A model generated the notes under the pieces. The model did no database searches, was not told the DNA's origin, and saw nothing but the letters and a program-made list of their open reading frames with translations. From JAOUEE01 sp051011595 (lineage in GTDB: Bacteria > Actinomycetota > Acidimicrobiia > Acidimicrobiales > SHLQ01), in contig JBPCTQ010000254.1 of assembly GCA_051011595.1 (NCBI GenBank), positions 1 to 6,910 of the forward strand: 6,910 nt of DNA. The letters run 5' to 3'. Positions 1 to 4,721 of this stretch are shown here, piece after piece. Position numbers and translations under genes: made by a program. The first letter of the stretch is position 1, and each line of letters starts with the position of its first letter.

Positions 1-134
1 TGGTGGGGTCTGTCACCCGGTCGGTCTGACTCTCTGGTGCCCGCTTTTGGGCGTTCTGGTGCGGTTTTGTCTTCTGAAATTCCGTCAGAGCGGCGAATGT
101 CACCGTGAAGTCACGCAATTTGGGTCAGATCAGG
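1..134. other. non-coding left edge, downstream of the leftward hydrolase
   Basis: No gene is supported here. One plus-strand frame is open from the left edge to a TGA at 106-108, but its 35 residues show no recognisable pattern, and the stretch is visibly poorer in GC than its surroundings. Small inverted repeats are present: GGGT/ACCC (6-9 and 15-18), GCCC/GGGC around a loop ending in TTTT (39-42 and 49-52), and CGTGA-AG-TCACG (104-115). None has both a long stem and a T-tract on the hydrolase's strand, so none can be called its terminator with confidence. The hexamer GGTCAG also repeats just before the hydrolase stop codon. Confidence 0.5.
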
Positions 135-896
135 TCAGTGGCGGTTCAGGAAGCTGATGACGGCGTCGGCGGCGAGGTCGGCGTGGGTGAGGTCGGTCAG
201 CAGGTGATCGGCACCCTCGATCACCACCAACTCCTTGGGTTCGGCCGCCGCGTCGTAGATCATCTGGCCGTGGGCCGGCGGCACCGTGGTGTCGGCCCCG
301 GGCACCAGTACCAACAACGGCCGGTCGAGCCCGGCCGCCGCCTCGAGCACGTCGTGGTCTTCGAGGTCGGCCACGAACTCCGCACCGATCTCGAACGGGC
401 GACCGCCGATCGACACCTGGGCCACACCGTTCTTCTCGATGTCATCGACGGCGTCGACGAACAGATGCCGCACGTGACCCACATCGGCGGGCGCCCCCAG
501 CACGATCACCCGGCTGACGGTCTTCAGCCGCGAGGCGGTGAGCAACGATGCCGCTCCACCGAGGCTGTGCCCGACCAGCACACAAGGGCCGAAGCCACGT
601 TCGATGAGCGCCACTGCAGCCCGGGTCAGATCGCCGATGTTCACGGTCACCGATGTCTCGGCCAGGACCCCCTCGCTGTCGCCCAGCCCGGTGAAGTCGA
701 ACCGGAGAACCACGTAGCCGTCCTCCACCAGGCGGTTGGCCAGGCGGGTGAGGGTGTGGAGGTCTTTCGAACAGGTGAAGCAGTGCGCCATCAACACCGA
801 CCCGCGGACGGTGCCTTCGGGGGTCGCCAGCCGACCGGCCAAACGAGCGCCACCGGCACCCACGAACTCGAGAACCTCGGGTCGGGGCCGCGCCAT
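135..896 (-). CDS. alpha/beta hydrolase, OsmC-associated type, without the OsmC domain
   Basis: A probable cytosolic serine hydrolase of 253 residues; its substrate cannot be told from sequence. The nucleophile elbow GHSLGG places the catalytic Ser at residue 111. The likely acid is Asp202 (PGADTTVPP) and the likely base is His231 (GADHLL). The stretches AHCFTCSKD (37-45) and RFDFTGLGDSEG (65-76) are, from memory, typical of the hydrolase half of bifunctional alpha/beta hydrolase/OsmC proteins. In those, an OsmC peroxide-reductase domain follows; here the protein ends just after the hydrolase fold (SFLNRH), so the OsmC part is absent or encoded elsewhere. No signal peptide is seen. The ATG at 896 is chosen because the family pattern starts there (RPEVLEF). 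A GTG at 926 would add ten residues unlike the family. Neither start has a convincing ribosome binding site. The gene is transcribed away from the GGDEF-like gene. Confidence 0.85.
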   Translation of the reverse strand: MARPRPEVLEFVGAGGARLAGRLATPEGTVRGSVLMAHCFTCSKDLHTLTRLANRLVEDGYVVLRFDFTGLGDSEGVLAETSVTVNIGDLTRAAVALIERGFGPCVLVGHSLGGAASLLTASRLKTVSRVIVLGAPADVGHVRHLFVDAVDDIEKNGVAQVSIGGRPFEIGAEFVADLEDHDVLEAAAGLDRPLLVLVPGADTTVPPAHGQMIYDAAAEPKELVVIEGADHLLTDLTHADLAADAVISFLNRH

Positions 897-1018
897 CAGC
901 CCACCATGACACGCATCGCCGGCCACCGGGAACTCAAGTGCTCATCAAGTGGCTGCACCGTCCGATGGATGAGGCGAACGACCTGGGTCGAACGGCCCAG
1001 CCGGACAGAGGACAGGGC
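897..1018. promoter_or_regulatory. divergent intergenic region with an 11-bp-spaced direct repeat
   Basis: The 122 bp between two divergent start codons must hold both promoters if the chosen starts are right. A perfect 7-bp direct repeat, TCAAGTG, occurs at 934-940 and 945-951. Its 11-bp period is about one helical turn, so both copies would face the same side of the DNA, as in some activator or repressor sites. No clear -35/-10 pair was found on either strand. A 5-bp dyad (CTGGG/CCCAG, 983-987 and 996-1000) is too weak to interpret. The regulatory role is inferred from position only. Confidence 0.3.
1008..1012 (+). promoter_or_regulatory. ribosome binding site that decides the start of the GGDEF-like gene
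   Basis: GAGGA lies six bases upstream of the ATG at 1019. The earlier in-frame starts, GTG at 938 and ATG at 965, have nothing comparable, so 1019 is preferred. Confidence 0.6.
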
Positions 1019-1489
1019 ATGCCACGACTGCTACGACGCAAACCGACGAGCACGAGCACCAACCCGGAACGCCGCGTCGCCACGCCGGCCGGCTGGACCG
1101 AACTTCTGCTCGAAGAAGAACAGCGCTGTGCCACCGCCGGTTTCGGCGCCGGGATCGTCAGCATCGATTTCGGCGGGTCCGATTCGGCCGCGCCGCATCG
1201 TGAACGCACCGCGGAGATCTTGTCGTTGGTCGAAGCCAGTGTGGCGTGGACCGACCGCTTCTGCCTGGTCACCCCACACGTAGTGTCGATCCTGGCCATG
1301 CCGATCACCGAGATCCACCAGCTGGAACGCCTGGCCCGCCGCCTCGATGCGGTGTGTCGTGACGCCGGTATCCACGCCGCCATTGGTTGGTCGCACCGTC
1401 GTGAGACCAGTGACCTGATGGCGGCCTGGGCCCGAGCCGACGCAAACGCGGCCGTGGCTCACGCTCGCCACGTGCGACTGGTCGGCTGA
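1019..1489 (+). CDS. degenerate GGDEF-like protein (hypothetical)
   Basis: A 156-residue protein of unproven function. After a basic, Ser/Thr-rich N-terminus (1-22), the order of elements recalls a GGDEF (diguanylate cyclase) fold. There is a helix with LLLEEEQRC (29-37), a strand GIVSIDF (45-51), and a helix that leads to WTDRFCLVTPHVVSIL (77-92). Then come a helix LERLARRL (102-109), a strand AAIGWS (120-125), and a final helix ARADANAAVAHARHV (138-152). The last part matches the usual pattern of a strand with IG, then a helix with ...AD.A...AK. Where GGDEF should stand, the protein has VTPHVVS (84-90), and the metal-binding DxDxFK is reduced to SIDFGG. It therefore should not make cyclic di-GMP; it could be a binding or scaffold relic. 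There is no membrane segment and no sensor domain. The fold call is inferred from pattern alone. Confidence 0.6.
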   Translation: MPRLLRRKPTSTSTNPERRVATPAGWTELLLEEEQRCATAGFGAGIVSIDFGGSDSAAPHRERTAEILSLVEASVAWTDRFCLVTPHVVSILAMPITEIHQLERLARRLDAVCRDAGIHAAIGWSHRRETSDLMAAWARADANAAVAHARHVRLVG

Positions 1490-1497
1490 TCGGGGCC

Positions 1498-1514
1498 CGG
1501 CGTCGACGACGCCG
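1498..1514 (+). terminator. hairpin after the GGDEF-like gene
   Basis: A perfect 7-bp stem, CGGCGTC/GACGCCG, closes on a GAC loop nine bases after the stop codon at 1489. No T-tract follows, so it is at best a terminator of the U-less kind or an mRNA end-protecting stem. It lies in the 48-bp gap before the J-domain gene, which could still be reached by read-through. Confidence 0.35.
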
Positions 1515-1537
1515 CGACCAACCTGACACCATGGCGC

Positions 1538-2083
1538 ATGCCCTCGCTGGACGATGCGCTCGACACCTTGGGCCTCGACCAGACGGCCGATGGTGCACAG
1601 ATCCGGCGGCAGTACCGGGACCGTCTCAAGGCCGCCCATCCCGACCGCGGCGGAGACACCACCAGTGTCCGTGAGGTGGTGGACGCCTACCGGGTCGTGA
1701 TGGACGCGATGGGCGATGATGGTCTCGTGGTGACGGTGACCCCACCCCCGGTGGCTCCCGAGGCACCGGCACCAACACCGGCCGGCAGCATCGACGACCT
1801 CACCCTCGACATCCCTTCGGACGAGATCTTCCTTCGGCTCCACGATGCCCTGGACACCCTGGGGTCGGTCACCTACTCGGACGCAACCGACGGATTGCTT
1901 CAGGCTCTGCTGTCCAATGGCGACGGTGCCTCCCTCCAGCTCGAAGTCGACGTGCTGCGGCGCCGCGACGAGACCCAGTTGTTGTTCACGCTCGAGTCAC
2001 TCGACGACCGGGCTGCCCCTCCCATCGAGACCGTCGTGGCCTCACTGGTGGAGGCGGTACGGCTCGACTTCGGTGGCCGCTGA
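1538..2083 (+). CDS. small J-domain protein with an unassigned C-terminal domain
   Basis: A 181-residue cytosolic protein. Residues 3-58 form a J-domain: LGL (11-13), IRRQYRDRLKAAHPDRGGD (22-40) with the HPD motif at 34-36, then REVVDAYRVVMDAM (45-58). HPD is the contact that stimulates DnaK-type ATPases, so a co-chaperone role with an Hsp70 is likely. There is no Gly/Phe region, no zinc-finger repeats (the protein has no CxxCxGxG) and no DnaJ C-terminal client domain, so it is not DnaJ itself. A Pro/Ala linker (69-86) leads to a domain (about 88-181) that looks mixed alpha/beta, with strands around GASLQLEVDVL and ETQLLFTLESL. I do not recognise its family. LDDALDTLG (4-12) recurs as LHDALDTLG (101-109). 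No Shine-Dalgarno is visible before the ATG at 1538; the nearby ATG at 1531 is out of frame. Confidence 0.85.
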   Translation: MPSLDDALDTLGLDQTADGAQIRRQYRDRLKAAHPDRGGDTTSVREVVDAYRVVMDAMGDDGLVVTVTPPPVAPEAPAPTPAGSIDDLTLDIPSDEIFLRLHDALDTLGSVTYSDATDGLLQALLSNGDGASLQLEVDVLRRRDETQLLFTLESLDDRAAPPIETVVASLVEAVRLDFGGR

Positions 2084-2101
2084 ACCACCGGCGGTGGTTC
2101 A
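2081..2101 (+). terminator. hairpin that includes the stop codon of the J-domain gene
   Basis: A perfect 9-bp inverted repeat, TGAACCACC/GGTGGTTCA, closes on a GGC loop. Its first three bases are the TGA of the upstream gene. A GC-rich run follows (CCCGGGG) but no T-tract. Position and strength suggest a transcription end or an mRNA stabiliser that separates the J-domain gene from the secreted-protein gene 85 bases further on. A terminating ribosome would cover the left arm, so the stem could form only once translation has ended. Confidence 0.5.
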
Positions 2102-2172
2102 CCCGGGGTGATAGGTCGGCTCCGGCTATCCGTTGACGCCCGCTCATGACTACGGTCACGGAATTGTTCTCT

Positions 2173-2179
2173 GAAGGAG
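2173..2179 (+). promoter_or_regulatory. strong ribosome binding site of the secreted-protein gene
   Basis: GAAGGAG stands six bases before the ATG at 2186. It fixes this start and argues against the overlapping out-of-frame ATG at 2146. Confidence 0.75.
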
Positions 2180-2185
2180 CCCTCT

Positions 2186-2728
2186 ATGCGTGCGGTCATC
2201 GGAATACTCGGAGTTTGTGGAGTGGCGTTGTTGATCTGGGCCGCCGGCCCGGCCAGCGCCATCGACGACCTCATCATCCCCGTCGATTCGCAGGGGTCCG
2301 GTGCCCCGGGCTCGATCGTCGAGATTGCGACCATCAACGTCGAACCTGAACTGGTGGGGCGTACGTGTTCGGTGCGGGTGACGACCCAGAACAACTCGTC
2401 GGTTCACCTCGGCAACGACGTGATCATCACCACCGGCGCGACCACAGCCACCATCGCCGACATCGAGAGCTCGCCGGGCCAGACCTTCACCGCCACCGGC
2501 GACGTCACGCTGGGCACCACCGTCGTGGTCGAGTTGCGGTACGGCCCCGACGGCCTCAGCAGCGGTGGCGGCAGCATGATCTTCGACTGCGAAGCGCAGC
2601 CGCCGGCCACGACCACCACCACGATCGCTCCTACCACGACTGTTCCGCCCACGACCACGGTGCCGGAACCGTTGCCCGAGACCGGGCCCGAGACCGCGAC
2701 GCCGGCTCAGCCCACCTTCACCGGCTGA
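2186..2728 (+). CDS. secreted protein with Thr/Pro-rich tail and LPETG motif, no membrane anchor
   Basis: A 180-residue protein of unknown function, probably exported. Residues 1-25 are a signal peptide: Arg2, hydrophobic core 4-20, likely cleavage after ASA at 25. Residues 26-140 look like a beta-rich extracellular domain. It has just two Cys in the mature part, 61 and 135, near its two ends, which could pair in a disulfide. Residues 141-162 are a Thr/Pro linker (TTTTT, then two TTTVP units), a style frequent in wall-associated actinobacterial proteins. LPETG follows at 163-167, a sortase-type motif, but the protein stops 13 residues later (PETATPAQPTFTG) without the hydrophobic segment and basic tail that sorting needs. 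It may therefore be released, be held by other means, or be a shortened form of an anchored ancestor. The next gene starts 3 nt after the stop, which suggests an envelope-related operon. Confidence 0.8.
   Translation: MRAVIGILGVCGVALLIWAAGPASAIDDLIIPVDSQGSGAPGSIVEIATINVEPELVGRTCSVRVTTQNNSSVHLGNDVIITTGATTATIADIESSPGQTFTATGDVTLGTTVVVELRYGPDGLSSGGGSMIFDCEAQPPATTTTTIAPTTTVPPTTTVPEPLPETGPETATPAQPTFTG
2606..2698 (+). repeat. low-complexity Thr/Pro codon repeats and a 12-bp tandem repeat
   Basis: The linker of the secreted protein is built from repeated ACC/ACG and CCx codons (2606-2671). Right after it, CCCGAGACCG followed by two G/C bases occurs twice in tandem (2675-2686 and 2687-2698). The copies encode PETG and PETA, so the LPETG motif sits at the start of a small duplication. 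Such tracts change length easily by slippage. Confidence 0.6.
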
Positions 2729-2731
2729 ACG

Positions 2732-3508
2732 ATGGCGCCTCGGCGGGCGCTCGTCGGCGCGACCGTTGCCCTGCTGGTGTCGGCTTGTGCGCCGGCGGGC
2801 CCGTCGGTTGTCGACGAGTCGCCTCCCACCTCCGAGGCCGGGGTGGTCACAACTGAACCGGCGCCGACCTCGGTGGCGCCCGACACCGCCCAGGACGGCA
2901 CCGTGGTGGCGCGGGCCACAGGGCCCGAGGTCACCGCCTACCAGGAGCCCGACGAAGCGTCGCCGCCGGTGGCATCGCTGGCCAACCCAATCGCATCGGG
3001 TGGAGCCCTCGTGTTCCGAGTGCTGTCGCCTGCGGCCGCAGCCGCCGAGCCGTGGCTCGAGGTCATGTTGCCGGTGCGGCCCAACGGCACCACCGGCTGG
3101 ATCCAGGCCGATCAGGTCGACCTCTCGCTCAATCCGTACCGGATCGTGATCGACACCTCCGACCACCGACTCGACCTCTATCGCGGTCCCGATCTCACCT
3201 TGTCGACCGACATCGCGGTGGGAACCGGCGACACGCCCACCCCCTACGGTGACTTCTACCTGGCCGAACTGCTGCAACCACCGGATCCGGGCGGCGCATA
3301 CGGCCCCTACGCCTTCGGCCTCTCCGGCTACAGCGAGGTACTCGACACCTTCAACGGTGGCAACGGCGTTGTTGGTATCCACGGCACCAACGAACCGGCT
3401 GCGCTGGGCACCGACGTCAGCCACGGCTGCGTGCGGGTCCTCAACGATGTGATCGAAGAGATGGCCGACCGGGTGCCGCTGGGCACGCCGGTGCTCATCA
3501 CCGTCTGA
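2732..3508 (+). CDS. L,D-transpeptidase lipoprotein (YkuD family) with SH3-like domain
   Basis: A 258-residue envelope enzyme that would form 3-3 cross-links between peptidoglycan stems or attach other molecules to them. Residues 1-19 are a lipoprotein signal peptide: Arg4-Arg5, a hydrophobic core, then lipobox V-S-A-C with Cys19 as the lipidated residue. A Pro/Thr/Ser spacer (20-55) reaches across the wall. Residues about 58-131 look like an SH3-like domain that ends in WLEVMLPVRPNGTTGWIQ (108-125). The YkuD domain covers about 135-258. It contains GTGDTPTPYGDFYL and the catalytic pattern with His217 (GIHGTN) and SHGCVR with Ser230, His231 and the nucleophile Cys233. All key residues are present, so it should be active. 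No Shine-Dalgarno precedes the ATG. It lies 3 nt after the previous stop and in the same frame, which suggests translational coupling. The exact cross-link or partner cannot be told. Confidence 0.93.
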   Translation: MAPRRALVGATVALLVSACAPAGPSVVDESPPTSEAGVVTTEPAPTSVAPDTAQDGTVVARATGPEVTAYQEPDEASPPVASLANPIASGGALVFRVLSPAAAAAEPWLEVMLPVRPNGTTGWIQADQVDLSLNPYRIVIDTSDHRLDLYRGPDLTLSTDIAVGTGDTPTPYGDFYLAELLQPPDPGGAYGPYAFGLSGYSEVLDTFNGGNGVVGIHGTNEPAALGTDVSHGCVRVLNDVIEEMADRVPLGTPVLITV

Positions 3509-3521
3509 TCGCCCCCGGCCG

Positions 3522-4622
3522 TCAGCCCAAGTCGACCACAGTGCGGATGCCGTGGCTGGCCCGCAGGTCGTCGAGGCCGGCATTGATCTCGTCGAGGGCC
3601 AGCCGCTTGGTGATGAGGGCCTCGAGATCGAGTCGACCCTGGCGCCACAGCTCCAGGAATCGGGGAATGTCGCGGTGGCTGTGGCACGAACCGAGCAGCG
3701 AACCGAGCAGCTTCTTCTCAGTGGTCACCAACAGAACCGGCATCGGCACGGTCAACGTGTCGGTCACCGCGGGAGCACCGACCATCACCGTGGTGCCGCC
3801 CAGCCGGGTGGCCTCCAGGCCCTGGGCCACCAGGGCCGCGGCCCCGGCGCCGTCGAAGGCGTAGTCGACGCCGATGCCGCCCGTGAGCTCGCGCGCCGCA
3901 GCCACCACATCGGTCTCGGTGGGGTCGAGCACGTCGGTTGCACCCAGGTTGGCGGCGATTGATCGCCGATCGGCCACTGGATCCGACCCGATGATTCGGC
4001 CGGCGCCGGCCAGACGTGCCCCCTGCACGATCGAGAGGCCGATCCCCCCGAGCCCCATGACGAGAACCGTCGCTCCCGGCTCCACCGATGCGGTGTTCAC
4101 GACCGCCCCCACGCCGGTCTGGACTGCGCACCCCACCACACAGGCGACGTCGAGGGGGATGTCGGGGTCGATTCGGACCACGTTGCGGCGCTCGACGTTC
4201 ACCAGTTCACCGAACGCTCCCACCCCCAGACCCTGGTACACGATCTCCCCGCCCCGGCTGAGCGGTGAGGTGCCGTCGGCCCGGACGCCGTAGGCGAACG
4301 TCTGCGCCTCCACACAGAGGGTGGGCTGGTGACGAGCACACCAATAGCAGTGACCACATGGCCCCAACGGCGTGAGCACCACCTGATCGCCCACCGTCAG
4401 ACCGGTGACGGCATCACCGAGGGCTTCGACCGTGCCGGCCGCCTCGTGGCCGAGCACAACCGGTGTCATGCCGTGGCTCTGCTCGACAACGGTGAGATCG
4501 GAGTGGCAGATACCGCAGTGGCGCACCCGTACCAGCACTTCACCGGGTGCCGGGTCGCGAACCACCACGTCGTCGGCGACGACCAGTTCGGCACCATCAG
4601 CTTCGAGAACCGCGGCTCGCAT
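3522..4622 (-). CDS. zinc-dependent alcohol dehydrogenase (MDR superfamily)
   Basis: A 366-residue cytosolic oxidoreductase that interconverts alcohols and aldehydes or ketones; the substrate is unknown. Catalytic zinc ligands are visible as Cys39 (CGICHSD), His59 with Glu60 (GHE) and Cys165 (VVGCAVQTG). The structural zinc site is complete with Cys89, 92, 95 and 103 (GPCGHCYWC...C). The Rossmann motif GLGGIG spans 190-195, and Asp214 at the end of the second strand favours NAD over NADP. Length and layout match the long-chain zinc enzymes related to class I/III ADH and to mycobacterial AdhB-like proteins. The ATG at 4622 has AGGAGA at 4629-4634 on its strand, six bases upstream. The gene ends 13 bp from the L,D-transpeptidase in convergent orientation. 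It diverges from the MFS exporter, so the two may share a regulator, although no regulator gene is in the window. Confidence 0.93.
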   Translation of the reverse strand: MRAAVLEADGAELVVADDVVVRDPAPGEVLVRVRHCGICHSDLTVVEQSHGMTPVVLGHEAAGTVEALGDAVTGLTVGDQVVLTPLGPCGHCYWCARHQPTLCVEAQTFAYGVRADGTSPLSRGGEIVYQGLGVGAFGELVNVERRNVVRIDPDIPLDVACVVGCAVQTGVGAVVNTASVEPGATVLVMGLGGIGLSIVQGARLAGAGRIIGSDPVADRRSIAANLGATDVLDPTETDVVAAARELTGGIGVDYAFDGAGAAALVAQGLEATRLGGTTVMVGAPAVTDTLTVPMPVLLVTTEKKLLGSLLGSCHSHRDIPRFLELWRQGRLDLEALITKRLALDEINAGLDDLRASHGIRTVVDLG

Positions 4623-4628
4623 GTCGAG

Positions 4629-4634
4629 TCTCCT
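4629..4634 (-). promoter_or_regulatory. ribosome binding site of the alcohol dehydrogenase
   Basis: On the minus strand AGGAGA precedes the ATG at 4622 by six bases. It confirms the start that gives the family's usual N-terminus. Confidence 0.65.
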
Positions 4635-4663
4635 GGGACGAGAGTGTGATCGATGATCCTCGC

Positions 4664-4679
4664 CGAGCCGCCCGGCTCG
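4664..4679. promoter_or_regulatory. inverted repeat 1 upstream of the MFS exporter
   Basis: CGAGCCG and CGGCTCG are perfect inverted repeats with two bases between them (in RNA, a 6-bp stem with a 4-base loop). It lies in the space between the divergent dehydrogenase and exporter genes. It could be an operator for a dimeric repressor or the first stem of the exporter's leader RNA. Confidence 0.45.
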
Positions 4680-4684
4680 TGCCA

Positions 4685-4707
4685 GCCCACGGAGCGATAC
4701 CGTGGGC
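4685..4707. promoter_or_regulatory. inverted repeat 2, directly before the exporter's ribosome binding site
   Basis: GCCCACGG and CCGTGGGC form a perfect 8-bp stem around the loop AGCGATA. It ends five bases before AGGAGG. Either a repressor dimer binds this DNA, or the RNA stem affects access to the ribosome binding site. With the first repeat it makes two dyads whose centres are about 24-25 bp apart. Confidence 0.5.
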
Positions 4708-4711
4708 GGCC

Positions 4712-4717
4712 AGGAGG
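4712..4717 (+). promoter_or_regulatory. AGGAGG ribosome binding site that sets a GTG start
   Basis: A consensus AGGAGG stands four bases before the in-frame GTG at 4722. The ATG at 4653 has only a poor purine tract and would put both inverted repeats inside the coding region, so the GTG is preferred. Confidence 0.6.
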
Positions 4718-4721
4718 CCAG

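Noticed and set aside
1..134. tRNA, attachment site or partial gene at the left edge
   Set aside because: No cloverleaf, no repeat of a tRNA end and no recognisable protein end could be found; only short weak dyads are present.
105..1283. 392-codon open frame on the plus strand
   Set aside because: It is antisense to the hydrolase with its GHSLGG motif and then runs out of frame through the GGDEF-like gene. The composition is that of a shadow frame.
1031..1843. 270-codon open frame on the minus strand
   Set aside because: It covers the GGDEF-like and J-domain genes on the other strand; the HPD motif and coding pattern are on the plus strand.
2133..2156. TTGACG (2133-2138) with TACGGT (2151-2156) as promoter of the secreted-protein gene
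   Set aside because: The gap between the boxes is 12 bases, too short for a standard promoter, and no better -10 box is found at 16-18 bases.
2146..2349. 67-codon open frame that begins at an ATG before the secreted-protein gene
   Set aside because: It has no ribosome binding site at its own start and its product is a low-information shadow, whereas GAAGGAG points to 2186.
2672..2860. A frameshift that would have removed a membrane anchor after LPETG
   Set aside because: Neither of the other two frames just downstream encodes a hydrophobic segment with a basic tail. The only such segment is the signal peptide of the next gene, which has its own lipobox.
2156..3583. 475-codon open frame on the minus strand
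   Set aside because: It lies opposite two well-supported genes. Its translation is dominated by Arg, Gly and His in monotonous runs, as expected for the antisense of GC-rich codons, and it shows no motif.
4653..4721. Upstream ATG of the MFS exporter, 23 residues longer
   Set aside because: The extra residues (Pro/Gly/Arg-rich) do not look like an MFS N-terminus, the ribosome binding site is poor, and both inverted repeats would be coding. The GTG at 4722 has AGGAGG. It remains possible.
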